Below, piece by piece: positions 8,085 to 17,273 of a stretch of DNA of 64,000 nt; position 1 is the first letter of the stretch, and each line of letters begins with the position of its first letter. The DNA is taken from NCBI GenBank assembly GCA_964351495.1, contig CAYGOC010000001.1:138827-202826 (forward strand). The letters are read 5' to 3'. Position numbers and translations under genes: made by a program. The stretch comes from CAYGOC01 sp964351495. Lineage in GTDB: Bacteria; Chlamydiota; Chlamydiia; Chlamydiales; SM23-39. A model generated the notes under the pieces. It searched no databases, was not told where the DNA came from, and was given only the letters and a program-made list of their open reading frames with translations.

Positions 8085-9782
8085 ATGACTCCAACCGGCA
8101 GTGTCTCAAGATTTTATTATATCGCGTGTTCTGACAATCAGAATTTGGACAGTCTAGCTTTCCCTCCTTATAACATGGAGAGGCATCTAAATCCTTCTTT
8201 ATCTGTAAAAGAAGAGTTTTCTATAAAAGAAAGGATAGCTCGTACTATCTATTCCCTTTTCTACTCAAAGGAAATCTTGCCCGAAAATTCTAATTCAGAA
8301 GAACTTTCATCCGGGAATTCTACACAAAAATTGCTGTTAGAAAAAATCCGTTTTGCAAGGAAATTTTTTCAACTAGCAAAAGCACCTTTTAGAGAGATTT
8401 TCTATACACTAGAATGTTTGTCTTCAAAGTCTTTTGAAAACTCCTCAGAGTCCTTAGAGTTTTTTAAAGAAACCATACTGACTGCCTATGGAGTTGCCTA
8501 TAAAATGTTAAACGACGGTACTTTTGGTGAGCTTCCAATAAAGGAACGCTTAACACTTCTCCGAAAAAAAATGGGTGTGGAGCCTGATGTGAAGCCTGAT
8601 GTGAAGCCTCCTTCTCTAGGAGAAAGGGAATTACTTCTTCTTAACAAGATCCCCCTTATTTCAACCCAAAAATCTTTTAATCCTGATGTGATAATAGAGG
8701 AACTAAAAAAGGTCCCTTATCCGGCATTAGAAAAACCAGACATTCCTATGCCCTTTTTTCAGATTTTTTCTGCAGAGCATCCCATAATAGAACCTCTTTC
8801 AAAAGCTCTATTAGATATTTTTAGCATGCCTAATATCGAAGAATCTAAAGTGGATACAGGAATAAAGAGAAACTTAGAAATCTTTTCAGAAAAAAACCCC
8901 GATAGTACTTCTATAAAAGAGATCTTTCTTTTTTTCATAGATCACCAACATATCTGTAACGTAGAAATAGCTCTAGCTTGCCATTACCTAAAGAAACTCA
9001 TAGAGAGATTTTTTCCAGAATATCAAAACACGAAAGTGCCTAGAACATATCTGCTAAAAATGCTTTTCTCTAGTCTTTCTTTATCCGTTAAAGGAAAATC
9101 TTCCGCTGAGTTTGATCCCCAATTTGTTATAGGGCCTTTTTCTTCTTACCAAATAGAGCTATGGCACAAATCTCTTATAGATGAAAAAAATCAACCTACT
9201 ACTATCCTGGAAGATCACTGGAAAATCGTAGAAGAAGAACCTCTTTTAAGATGGAACAGTCCTATTGTAAGACTTAGCTCAAGGCCCCCTCCTCTTCACG
9301 AAGAGATAAGATCCTTTTTTAAAAAGCTTTTCAGCTCAGAAGAAATTCCCGCCGAAGATCACTTTTTACACCCCTTTATTTCTGATATAAAAAATCCCCC
9401 CATCCCAGAAATGATTCTCCTTTATTTATCAGCTCTTTCTGTTAGTAAACAAAGTTACTATTTAACCCTGTATGTTCTAAAAAAAGTTTTTCTTAAGGTC
9501 TTCTCTACAGAAGAGATTTCACCCGGGGATTCTCTTCCAAAAAAAGCGTTTTTCTTTCTGATGTACACGATATTTTATATTACCCTTAAAAAAGTGGATC
9601 CTGTTCTGATCCAATGGGAAAAACACCACTCTTTACCAAAAGAGACCTTAATAACCCTCTCGAAACGAATATACTCGATTTTGGATTTCAGCCTTCAAAT
9701 CCCTAGAAAAGAATTTTTTGAACACCTACCTAATCCTCATAAATATTTTTTCAAGAATCCCCCAGAAGAAAAAAAAGAATAA
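8085..9782 (+). CDS. Unknown large helical protein with internal repeats
   Basis: A 565-residue protein that I do not recognise. No signal peptide or membrane segment is visible; it is mainly helical and charged. A motif of the type (L/F)F-S-x-E-E-I-x-P-x-x-S recurs in several places (SLFYSKEILPENS near residue 58, KKLFSSEEIPAED near 415, KVFSTEEISPGDS near 472), each following a basic helix, which suggests three or more diverged repeats. Near residue 165 the short tandem PDVKPDVKP occurs. The ATG at 8085 follows a weak TAGGG. Flanking genes give no functional hint; the size and repeat plan would fit a secreted effector or a lineage-specific scaffold protein. Confidence 0.65.
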   Translation: MTPTGSVSRFYYIACSDNQNLDSLAFPPYNMERHLNPSLSVKEEFSIKERIARTIYSLFYSKEILPENSNSEELSSGNSTQKLLLEKIRFARKFFQLAKAPFREIFYTLECLSSKSFENSSESLEFFKETILTAYGVAYKMLNDGTFGELPIKERLTLLRKKMGVEPDVKPDVKPPSLGERELLLLNKIPLISTQKSFNPDVIIEELKKVPYPALEKPDIPMPFFQIFSAEHPIIEPLSKALLDIFSMPNIEESKVDTGIKRNLEIFSEKNPDSTSIKEIFLFFIDHQHICNVEIALACHYLKKLIERFFPEYQNTKVPRTYLLKMLFSSLSLSVKGKSSAEFDPQFVIGPFSSYQIELWHKSLIDEKNQPTTILEDHWKIVEEEPLLRWNSPIVRLSSRPPPLHEEIRSFFKKLFSSEEIPAEDHFLHPFISDIKNPPIPEMILLYLSALSVSKQSYYLTLYVLKKVFLKVFSTEEISPGDSLPKKAFFFLMYTIFYITLKKVDPVLIQWEKHHSLPKETLITLSKRIYSILDFSLQIPRKEFFEHLPNPHKYFFKNPPEEKKE

Positions 9783-9925
9783 TTTTTGTTCTATTCTCTA
9801 GTACAAAAAAAGGGAAATTAGCTAAAGTTTGACTTGTCTTTATAGATAATTTCTTTATTTATAGGACAAAAAGAAAAAATCTTTTTTTTCTTTTAAGAAT
9901 AAGTAAAACAAACCAAGAGGGTTAT

Positions 9926-10132
9926 ATGTCAAAATCAACAGGAACTATTAAATTTTTTAACGCTAAAAAAGGCTTCGGCTTTATCACTCCAGATCAGGGT
10001 GGAAAAGAGCTTTTTGTTCATATCAGCAATGTAGAAGGAGACGTAGAGTCTTTAAGAGAAGGACAAAAAGTAGAATACGTTGAAAAATCTGGTCGAAAAG
10101 GCCCGGAAGCTACAGAAGTAAATCTTGTATAA
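9926..10132 (+). CDS. Cold-shock domain protein (CspA family)
   Basis: A 68-residue single cold-shock domain that binds single-stranded nucleic acid as an RNA chaperone. RNP1 reads KGFGFI and RNP2 LFVHI, with the opening GTIKFFNAKKGFG typical of the family. AGAGGG lies five bases before the ATG. It has its own short transcript: a 143-bp AT-rich leader region precedes it, with TTGACT at 9829-9834 but no convincing -10 at proper spacing, and a strong terminator follows at 10245-10290. Confidence 0.92.
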   Translation: MSKSTGTIKFFNAKKGFGFITPDQGGKELFVHISNVEGDVESLREGQKVEYVEKSGRKGPEATEVNLV

Positions 10133-10244
10133 ATTATTTTATACTCATTCTTGAATATAAGTCTTTTGGTTTAATAACTTTAGATTTTTAAGCAGAATAG
10201 ATTTCTAGAAAAACAGTTTCACTAGAAGCTTTTTTCCGTTTTCG

Positions 10245-10290
10245 AGTCTCATAACGACTTCAAAAGTCTTATGAGACTTTTTCTTTTCTC
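10245..10290 (+). terminator. Intrinsic terminator of the cold-shock gene, overlapping the aroDE stop codon
   Basis: AGTCTCATAA (10245-10254) pairs perfectly with TTATGAGACT (10269-10278); an inner GACTT/AAGTC stem and a three-base loop complete the hairpin, followed by TTTTTCTTTT on the plus strand. There is no T-tract on the minus side, so it serves the plus-strand gene. The aroDE stop codon (10269-10271) is part of the stem. Confidence 0.85.
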
Positions 10291-11609
10291 CAAATTTGTT
10301 GTTGTTTTTCTGCTTGTATACGAAAAAATTCCTTCCCGGAAAAAACCTTACAACCCCTCCTTTTTGCTGCTTGAAAAAGAGCTGTTTTTTCTGGCACATA
10401 GATGAGGTCTAAAACGGTCCAAGAAGGCCTTAATATCTTCTCTTCAAAAAGAAGAGTATGAATGGGAGTTGCTTGAACGAAAAAGACATTTTCCCCTAAA
10501 TCTAGAGAGGATAACTCCGCAAAAGAAAAGGTAAAAAAACCTCTTTTTTGTAACCTTTGCAAGGCCTCTTGATTTCTCCCTATGAAATATACGCTCTTAT
10601 TTTGCATAAAAAACGCTTCCCCTAAAGCAATAGAGGCCCCTCCTGTTCCTAAGATGACGACTTTAGAGGCTTTTTTTACTGTGGCAAAAAGAGTCATAGC
10701 CGCTTCTACGTCAGTATTATACCCCATAAAGTTTTCTTCTTTTCTGGCAAGTGTATTGATAGGAGTCTCTATTTTGCAAAAAAGAGCCGCTTCTTCTTTT
10801 AAAGGCCGAGTAATACTAAACCCCAAAAAACAGCATTTTGCCTCCTGTAAAAAAGGAAGAAGCTCTTTTTTTTGACACCGAATCTTGAGATAAAGACTAT
10901 TTTCTCTATTTTCTATAAAAGCCTTATTGTGAAACAGATCTCCTTTACTCTTCCAGACAGGGTCTCCTAAAAGAGCGTATAAGGAAGTGTTTTTATCTAC
11001 TCTAGAAAAACGGCTCCATTCTTTTACTGTATACTGTCCTAAAAAGGCAGCTTTTTTGTCTTTGGCAAGATAATGAAAATAGTTTTCTAAAAAAGAAGAA
11101 ATAGAGCGAAGCCATCTTCCCCTTTTTCCCATGCCAATTACCACCTTTTTAGCAGAAATACTTTTGGCTAAAGAGATCAGCTGTAACCCTTCTAGGGGAG
11201 TTTTTACCTGGCACGCGATTTTGAGTATATCTGCTCCTTTTTGTCTCATATGAAAAACAATCTCTTCTATGTTGGAGGGAACTTCTTGTAAGTTATGATA
11301 AGAAAGGATCCACTTGATATGAGGAAATTGTTTTTTCATAAGAGAAAAAGAGGGAAAATCTTCCGGAAGATCGCAATAGGTGGGATTTAAAGCCAAATAG
11401 GAAAAGGCTTCTTCTTTTTTTAAAAGGGGGCCCTTTAGGGTGAAAATTAGCGGTTTTACGACTTTTTCCCGAAATCGTTTTAAGGCCTGATAAGAAACTA
11501 CACCTATGAGATCAAGCCGCACTTCAAAAGCATCTACTTGTAAAAAATGAGCCTCATAGGACTTCTCTATTTCTTCAACATTAGATCCGAATAAGACTAA
11601 GGTGCGCAT
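10269..11609 (-). CDS. aroDE: Bifunctional 3-dehydroquinate dehydratase (type I) / shikimate dehydrogenase
   Basis: Carries out steps three and four of the shikimate pathway. Residues 1-215 are a type I dehydroquinase: EVRLDL near the start, the catalytic His in SYHN, and the Schiff-base Lys in DILKIACQ. Residues about 215-446 are shikimate dehydrogenase with the catalytic Lys in SITRPLK, the Asp in NTD, and the NADP loop GTGGASIA. The first AroE substrate-binding motif is unusual (GDPVWKSKGDLFHN instead of the usual SxSP pattern), so altered kinetics are possible. The AroD-AroE fusion is typical of chlamydiae. It overlaps aroB by 29 bases and is the last gene of the aro operon. Confidence 0.92.
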   Translation of the reverse strand: MRTLVLFGSNVEEIEKSYEAHFLQVDAFEVRLDLIGVVSYQALKRFREKVVKPLIFTLKGPLLKKEEAFSYLALNPTYCDLPEDFPSFSLMKKQFPHIKWILSYHNLQEVPSNIEEIVFHMRQKGADILKIACQVKTPLEGLQLISLAKSISAKKVVIGMGKRGRWLRSISSFLENYFHYLAKDKKAAFLGQYTVKEWSRFSRVDKNTSLYALLGDPVWKSKGDLFHNKAFIENRENSLYLKIRCQKKELLPFLQEAKCCFLGFSITRPLKEEAALFCKIETPINTLARKEENFMGYNTDVEAAMTLFATVKKASKVVILGTGGASIALGEAFFMQNKSVYFIGRNQEALQRLQKRGFFTFSFAELSSLDLGENVFFVQATPIHTLLFEEKILRPSWTVLDLIYVPEKTALFQAAKRRGCKVFSGKEFFRIQAEKQQQIWRKEKVS

Positions 11610-12645
11610 GGGTTCTAAAAAAAAGAAAAAGAGCCTCTTTTATTTTTTCCTCTGTCAAAGAATGAGAAGGAAAAATAGCTTTTCCTCTTTCCTGTAAAGG
11701 AATAAAGGCTATCTTATCTCCTTTGTTTTTTTTATCAAAGCTAAGAGCTAGCGCTAAAGCGTCTATATCTATTTTTGAAAGAGGTGATAAAAGAGAGAGC
11801 TCCTCTAATAAAGAGGTGATTTTTTCATATTCTTTTTGAGGCAGGAGTCCCTCTTTTACAGAAAAAAAAGCCTCCATTAAAATCCCCCAAGAAACAGCCC
11901 TTCCGTGGGGAATTTCATAATGAAGTAATACTTCTAAACCGTGCGCTATGGTATGCCCCAAGTTTAAAAGTTCTCGTGCTCCCTTTTCTTCTTTATCCCT
12001 TGTTACAATCTCTTCTTTTATAGAAAGACTCTTTTTTACTAAAAAAAGGAGCGTTTTTTCTTCTTTTTGATAGATTTTTTCCTTTAAAAAGAGAAGCTCT
12101 TCTAAAAAAGGAAGATCTTGTATTAGCCCTTTTTTGACTACTTCTGCCAGCCCTTCTTGTATGTGTTCTTTGCTTAGGGTTTTAAAAAAAAGGGCATCGA
12201 TTCCTATTTTATGGGGAAGATAAAAAGAACCGATTCCATTTTTGCTAAAGGGAGTATTCACAGCGGTCTTTCCTCCGAAACAAGCATCTACCATAGCTAA
12301 AAGGGTAGTAGGAATAGAAATAAAGGCAATGCCCCTTAAAAAAGTGGAGGCTAAAAAACCAACTAGGTCTAACGTAACGCCTCCCCCCATAGCAATTAAA
12401 AGATCTTCTTTTTGAAAAAAACTAGAAAAAAGCCAATTTTCCATTTTTTCTTTCATCTCTCTTGTTTTTGACTTTTCTCCTGGGGGAAAAACATAAATAA
12501 GAAGAGATTCTTTTTTTTGCAGACTCGCTAATCGTTTTTGATACAAATGGTAGATGTTTTCATCACAAAAAAGGGCCTTTTTCCCCTCTCTGTTTTTTAT
12601 AACTCTATGTAAATAGGAAAATACATCTCCGAAAAAAAGGGTCAT
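11581..12645 (-). CDS. aroB: 3-Dehydroquinate synthase
   Basis: Cyclises DAHP to 3-dehydroquinate using NAD and a divalent metal. The 354-residue protein has the NAD-binding GGGVTLDLVGFLAST motif, the IPTTLLAMVDACFGGKT block, and the metal-binding HTIAHGLE and HGRAVSWGI motifs. Its ATG overlaps the aroC stop (ATGA), so translation is coupled. Length is normal. Confidence 0.94.
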   Translation of the reverse strand: MTLFFGDVFSYLHRVIKNREGKKALFCDENIYHLYQKRLASLQKKESLLIYVFPPGEKSKTREMKEKMENWLFSSFFQKEDLLIAMGGGVTLDLVGFLASTFLRGIAFISIPTTLLAMVDACFGGKTAVNTPFSKNGIGSFYLPHKIGIDALFFKTLSKEHIQEGLAEVVKKGLIQDLPFLEELLFLKEKIYQKEEKTLLFLVKKSLSIKEEIVTRDKEEKGARELLNLGHTIAHGLEVLLHYEIPHGRAVSWGILMEAFFSVKEGLLPQKEYEKITSLLEELSLLSPLSKIDIDALALALSFDKKNKGDKIAFIPLQERGKAIFPSHSLTEEKIKEALFLFFRTHAHLSLIRI

Positions 12646-13730
12646 ACTTTAGCTGCTCTATTCATTAAAATAGCATCAGCTATAGTTAAAGAGACCATAG
12701 CTTCTACAACAGGAACGGCTCGAATAGCAACGCAAGGATCATGCCTTCCCTCTTTTCCATATGAAAACGTAACTTTTTCTTGTTTTATAAAATCGACACT
12801 TTGTTGGGTTTTTTGAATGCTCGCTGTTGGTTTAAAAAAAACCCTTCCAAAAAGAGGCTCTCCTGTCGTGATTCCGGCTAAAATTCCCCCTGCATGGTTT
12901 GTTGTAAAATAGGTCTTCCCTTCTTTTATGGAAAAAGAATCGTTATTTTCTGATCCTGTTTTTCCTAAAACGGGCTCTCCTATTTCAAAAGCTTTACTAG
13001 CAGGAAGACTCATTAATGCCTTGGCCAAGTTTGCTTCCATTTTTTCATAAATAGGATCTCCCAACCCTATGGGAAGATTCTCCACAAAAAATTCTACTAC
13101 TCCTGATACGGAATCTTTTTCTTCTTGTATTTTTTCCAAAACAGAAGAAGCTCTTTTTTCAAAACTCTCTTCTATGCAAAAAATAGCACTCTTTTCTCTT
13201 TTCTGTGCTAGATCGGAAAAAGAGAAAGGATAAGAAGAAAGACTCTCTTTATGAATCTGTCTTATAAAAGCAATTACAGAGATTTTATAATGAGCTAAGA
13301 AAAGCTGCGCCAAAGCTCCTGCTGCTACTCTAGCTGCAGTTTCTCGAGCAGAGGCTCTTCCCCCTCCTAAATAATCAAAAAGGCCATACTTATGTAAATA
13401 GGTAAAGTTAGCATGGCCTGGTCTATATAGGTTTTGTATTTTTTGATAAGACTCTTTTTGAGCATCTTCATTATAAATTACAATAGCAATAGGCGCCCCT
13501 GTAGACACCTGTTCAAAAACTCCCGATAAAATAGAAAACGTTTCCTTCTCTTTTCTAGGAGAGACAAACGAGGAGGTTCCCGGAGCTCTTCTTTGTAGCT
13601 GTTTTTGAATATAACTTTCGTCAATAAAAACGCCTGCAGGAAATCCGTCTAAGACAGCTCCAATAGCTTTTCCATGAGATTCTCCAAAAGTGGTTACTTT
13701 TAAAAAATTCCCAAAGTAATTGCTAGCCAT
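12642..13730 (-). CDS. aroC: Chorismate synthase
   Basis: Final enzyme of the shikimate pathway, converting EPSP to chorismate with reduced FMN. The 362-residue protein has all signatures: TTFGESHGKAIGAVLDG at the N-terminus, GGGRASARETAARVAAGA in the middle and GRHDPCVAIRAVPVVEAM near the C-terminus. The start lies eight bases inside the end of aroL, with AGAAGG upstream. Confidence 0.95.
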   Translation of the reverse strand: MASNYFGNFLKVTTFGESHGKAIGAVLDGFPAGVFIDESYIQKQLQRRAPGTSSFVSPRKEKETFSILSGVFEQVSTGAPIAIVIYNEDAQKESYQKIQNLYRPGHANFTYLHKYGLFDYLGGGRASARETAARVAAGALAQLFLAHYKISVIAFIRQIHKESLSSYPFSFSDLAQKREKSAIFCIEESFEKRASSVLEKIQEEKDSVSGVVEFFVENLPIGLGDPIYEKMEANLAKALMSLPASKAFEIGEPVLGKTGSENNDSFSIKEGKTYFTTNHAGGILAGITTGEPLFGRVFFKPTASIQKTQQSVDFIKQEKVTFSYGKEGRHDPCVAIRAVPVVEAMVSLTIADAILMNRAAKV

Positions 13731-14274
13731 GAACTAAAGTACCTTCTTGTAAGAGATCTTCTGCTACAAAAAACAAAGAGAGGAGATCCTTTTCCCAATT
13801 TCCTGTAATAGAAACTTCTCTTTTAGCAAGAGAGTGGTATATTTTCTCCCTTTCTTGAAAAAGCCTTTCAAAACAAGAAAGAGGATCTTCTCCTCCTTGG
13901 TAAAACAACGCAGAAGGGGCCCTCATGCATTTTTCTCGTAAGAATTCTTCAGGAGCATTTAAATAGATGAGAGAGCCTATTTTTTCTAAGAGGGATACAT
14001 TTTTTTTCTGTAAAACACTTCCGCCCCCTAAAGAGATGACCCCTTCTTTCATAGAACGCAAACAAAAAATTACCCTCTCTTCTAGCTTTCGAAAAAAAAA
14101 CTCTCCTTCTTTCGCAAAGATTTGAGAAGCGGAAAAAGCATCCCCTGTATCTCTTTCGTAAAAGTCTTCTATCATATGGTCTGTGTCTACAAACTTCCTT
14201 TTATACTTTTGCGCAAGAAGTTTCCCTAAAGTTGTTTTTCCACAATTTTTAAAACCATACAAAATCCAGTTCAT
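13723..14274 (-). CDS. aroL: Shikimate kinase
   Basis: Phosphorylates shikimate at the 3-position. The 183-residue protein has a Walker A (GFKNCGKTTLGKLLA), the DTDHMIE shikimate-binding motif and the GGGSVL motif. The conserved substrate-binding region between them contains an insertion relative to short AroK proteins (ERDTGDAFSASQIFAKEGE), still in keeping with the family. ATGA overlap with aroA upstream and eight-base overlap with aroC downstream. aroK would be an equally acceptable name. Confidence 0.9.
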   Translation of the reverse strand: MNWILYGFKNCGKTTLGKLLAQKYKRKFVDTDHMIEDFYERDTGDAFSASQIFAKEGEFFFRKLEERVIFCLRSMKEGVISLGGGSVLQKKNVSLLEKIGSLIYLNAPEEFLREKCMRAPSALFYQGGEDPLSCFERLFQEREKIYHSLAKREVSITGNWEKDLLSLFFVAEDLLQEGTLVHG

Positions 14275-15536
14275 ACAATATCCATTTTAGCACCCATTTT
14301 TTTTAGATCCTCTAAAAAATGGGGATAGCTTTTTTTTATACACTCAATTCCTTCTACTTCTGTTTTCCCTTGGGCAAACAGAGCCGCTATAATCAAAGCC
14401 ATAGCAATTCTATGATCTTTGTGAGATTGTAAATTAGCTCCTTGTAATTGAGAAGGAAAACTATACAAAAAATCTTCTCCTACTTCAATTTTAGCGCCCA
14501 TTTTTCGTAATTCTTGAGAAATGGCATAAATGCGGTCTGACTCTTTTTGTCTAGCAATTGCCCCATTTTTCAAAAAAACTCCCTCTTTAGTAAAACAGCC
14601 TAAAACAGCCATAATAGGAAGTGCGTCTATAGCTTCATTTATATCAAATATACCTCCCGTAAGATTTCCTTTTTCTACCACGAACCCCTCTCTTGAGAAG
14701 AAACAAGAAGCTCCCATTTCTTGCAACCAGGAAAACAGAATTTTATCCCCTTGTTTTTCAGAAAAAGAAAGATTAGAAAAAACAGCTTTCCCTTGAATGG
14801 CGCATGCTACTGCAAAAAAACTAGCAGAACTAAAATCAGCAGAAATAGTGTGGGTAAAAGAGGGATAAACCTTTCCCTTTACCCGAAAGTGAGAAAAGCC
14901 TTCTTGCTCATAAAAAACCCCCATCTTACGAAGCCAAGAAAGGGTCATTTCAACCCAGGGGGTCTCTCCTGGATTTTTTACTACAATTTCTGTTGTCTCT
15001 TCTAAAATAGAGGCGGTTATTAAAAGAGCAGAAACAATCTGAGAATCTTTTCCCTCTACTTCCATTTTTCCTGGGGAAAAAGGCCCTTGTATCCAAATAG
15101 GAAAGTGATCTTTCTCTTGCAGATAAGAATAGCTTGCTCCTCTTTTATGAAGTGCCTCTAAAAGAGTTTTTATAGGTCTTCTTTTTGCAATGGATTCGTC
15201 TCCTTGAATAACGATTTTTATTGTATCCAATGCACAAAGAGGAGACAAAAACCGGGCTAGAATTCCCGAGTTTCCTGCTTCTATGAAATTCTTAGTAAAA
15301 TGGGGTTTTCCCGCCACTCCTTCGATTTGTAAAGGATTTTCTGAGACGATTTTTGCTCCAAAAGACTCCACCGCTTTTTTCATAAGCTCTACATCAGGGG
15401 AAGGAAGAGGCGAAAACAACGTGCTTTTTCCTTTAGCCAAAGAGGCAAATAGAATAGCCCTCATTGTTTCTGACTTAGAGGGGGGAACGACAAGTCTTCC
15501 CTTTAAAGTAGAAGGATATAGGATAACTTTTGTCAT
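14271..15536 (-). CDS. aroA: 3-Phosphoshikimate 1-carboxyvinyltransferase (EPSP synthase)
   Basis: Transfers enolpyruvyl from PEP to shikimate-3-phosphate. Motifs: VPPSKSETMRAILFASLAKG, EAGNSGILARFLSPL (the Thr-Gly-Thr type PEP loop is degenerate here), IDALPIMAVLGCF and KESDRI. I chose ATG 15534-15536 (421 residues), which opens TKVILYPSTLKGRLVVPPSKS, because GAAGG lies upstream; an ATG eight codons earlier lacks a ribosome site. First gene of the aroA-aroL-aroC-aroB-aroDE operon, divergent from lysS. The DAHP synthase for step one is not in the window. Confidence 0.93.
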   Translation of the reverse strand: MTKVILYPSTLKGRLVVPPSKSETMRAILFASLAKGKSTLFSPLPSPDVELMKKAVESFGAKIVSENPLQIEGVAGKPHFTKNFIEAGNSGILARFLSPLCALDTIKIVIQGDESIAKRRPIKTLLEALHKRGASYSYLQEKDHFPIWIQGPFSPGKMEVEGKDSQIVSALLITASILEETTEIVVKNPGETPWVEMTLSWLRKMGVFYEQEGFSHFRVKGKVYPSFTHTISADFSSASFFAVACAIQGKAVFSNLSFSEKQGDKILFSWLQEMGASCFFSREGFVVEKGNLTGGIFDINEAIDALPIMAVLGCFTKEGVFLKNGAIARQKESDRIYAISQELRKMGAKIEVGEDFLYSFPSQLQGANLQSHKDHRIAMALIIAALFAQGKTEVEGIECIKKSYPHFLEDLKKMGAKMDIV

Positions 15537-15560
15537 AAAAATTTTTTCCCTTCTTCCCAT

Positions 15561-15589
15561 TTGAAAAAGCTGTTATGATCTTCTTATCT
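15561..15589 (+). promoter_or_regulatory. Possible lysS promoter
   Basis: TTGAAA (15561-15566), 17 bases, TTATCT (15584-15589), with the lysS ATG 47 bases further on. A reasonable but imperfect match in the aroA-lysS divergent region. Confidence 0.35.
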
Positions 15590-15635
15590 ATGAAACAATG
15601 CAAGATTTTTGATTATGTTGAAGGAGCACTCCCCT

Positions 15636-17201
15636 ATGTCTTTACCTAATTATCACGAACAAGAAGATTTTCTGGTCAGAAAAGAAAAACTGAAAGAGAT
15701 TCGAAAGCTGGGTATCAATCCCTATCCTTACCGATATGAACCTACGCTCTCCGCCCAAAAACTCCATGAAATACATGAAGGGGAAAAAGTAGGATCTTCA
15801 GAGGAAGCAGAAAAAGGCGCTACTCAAAAAGAGAAAGTAGCAGGGAGGCTTGTCCTTTTTAGAGCTATGGGAAAAAATGCCTTTGGTCATATCCAAGATA
15901 GTTCCGGAAGAATTCAGGTAATGTTCAACCGAGATCACACAAAAGTAGAGGGATTAGACACAGCAAAAACAGGGGTAACTCCGTTAAAGTTTCTCGAGAA
16001 AAAAGTAGACTTAGGCGACATTTTAGGAATAGAAGGACATCTTTTTACTACTCAAAAAGGAGAACTTACCCTGTTTGCGAAAGAGGTTACTCTTTTAACA
16101 AAGACGCTCCTTCCGCTACCGGACAAACATAGCGGCCTTGCAGACAAAGGAGTTTGTTATAGAAAACGATGGCTCGACTTAATTTCTAATCCAGAGAGCT
16201 CTCATCGATTTTTGCTTCGCTCTAAAATTGTAAAAGTGATTCGCGATTTTATGGATCACTTACAGTTTATGGAAGTAGAAACTCCTATTTTACAAAATAT
16301 CTATGGAGGAGCAGAAGCGAGGCCTTTTACTTCCCATTTAAATGCTTTAGATCAAAAAATGTATCTTCGAATCGCCTTAGAAATCTCATTAAAAAAGCTT
16401 GTCGTAGGAAACCTTCAAAGAGTTTATGAAATAGGGAAGATTTTTCGAAATGAAGGAATCGACAGAACCCATAATCCTGAGTTTACCATGTTAGAAGCGT
16501 ATGCTCCTTATTGGGATTATCATGACATGATGCATCTGGTAGAAAACCTCTATGCGGAAATTGCCAAAAAACTGACAGGCTCTACCGAAGTTGCTATTTT
16601 GCACCAAGGGGAAGAGGTTACGATAAGTTTAAAAACTCCTTGGAAGAGACTTTCTATGAAAGAGGCTCTTTTAGAATATGCTAAAGTAGACGTAGATAAG
16701 TTATCTATGGGAGAGCTTATCGATCTTTTAGTAAAGCAGGGAGTGGAAAAAGAAGAAGTAAAGGATCTTCCGAAAGGGTCTTTAATTGCTTTTTGTTTTG
16801 AAGAACTTGCGGAAAAACATTTGATTCAGCCTCATCATATTATAGATCATCCTAAAGAGACTTCTCCTTTAGCAAAAATTCATAGAGATCCCGTTTTACA
16901 AGAGGCGGGACTTATAGAGCGGTTTGAAAGCTATATCTTAGCCACAGAAATTGCAAACTCCTATTCTGAGTTAAATGATCCAGAACTACAAAGAAGCCTT
17001 TTAGAAGACCAGAGCTTCCTTCTTTCTCAAGGGAAAGAAGAAGCCCATCCTATTGACGAAGAGTTTTTAGAGGCTATCTGCCAAGGAATGCCTCCAACAG
17101 CCGGACTTGGCATTGGAATAGACCGCTTAGTGATGCTTTTTGCTAAGGCTCCCTCCATTCGGGATGTGATTTATTTTCCGCTTATGAAACCGGAAAATTA
17201 A
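15636..17201 (+). CDS. lysS: Lysyl-tRNA synthetase (class II)
   Basis: Charges tRNA-Lys. A 521-residue class II enzyme with an N-terminal OB-fold anticodon domain and catalytic motifs: motif 1 FMEVETPILQNIYGGAEARPF, motif 2 FRNEGIDRTHNPEFTMLE and motif 3 GLGIGIDRLVML. I set the start at ATG 15636 because GAAGGAG is nine bases upstream, which makes the longer frame from 15609 unlikely. Confidence 0.95.
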   Translation: MSLPNYHEQEDFLVRKEKLKEIRKLGINPYPYRYEPTLSAQKLHEIHEGEKVGSSEEAEKGATQKEKVAGRLVLFRAMGKNAFGHIQDSSGRIQVMFNRDHTKVEGLDTAKTGVTPLKFLEKKVDLGDILGIEGHLFTTQKGELTLFAKEVTLLTKTLLPLPDKHSGLADKGVCYRKRWLDLISNPESSHRFLLRSKIVKVIRDFMDHLQFMEVETPILQNIYGGAEARPFTSHLNALDQKMYLRIALEISLKKLVVGNLQRVYEIGKIFRNEGIDRTHNPEFTMLEAYAPYWDYHDMMHLVENLYAEIAKKLTGSTEVAILHQGEEVTISLKTPWKRLSMKEALLEYAKVDVDKLSMGELIDLLVKQGVEKEEVKDLPKGSLIAFCFEELAEKHLIQPHHIIDHPKETSPLAKIHRDPVLQEAGLIERFESYILATEIANSYSELNDPELQRSLLEDQSFLLSQGKEEAHPIDEEFLEAICQGMPPTAGLGIGIDRLVMLFAKAPSIRDVIYFPLMKPEN

Positions 17202-17203
17202 CG

Positions 17204-17233
17204 TTGACAAAACTTTTTATTAACAGCTAGACT
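17204..17233 (+). promoter_or_regulatory. Predicted promoter of the HIT-like/PTP gene pair
   Basis: TTGACA (17204-17209), 18-base spacer, TAGACT (17228-17233). It begins three bases after the lysS stop, and the next gene starts at 17274 with GGAGG directly upstream. Confidence 0.6.
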
Positions 17234-17273
17234 CCCCAGCCTTAATTGCAAAATCGAGCCCCATTGGAGGTTT

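Noticed and set aside
9829..9860. Promoter of the cold-shock gene
   Set aside because: TTGACT is present, but no -10 box lies at 16-18 bases; the site is not defensible.
10205..10399. Minus-strand 64-codon frame at the aroDE end
   Set aside because: It is another frame of aroDE reading on into the terminator region.
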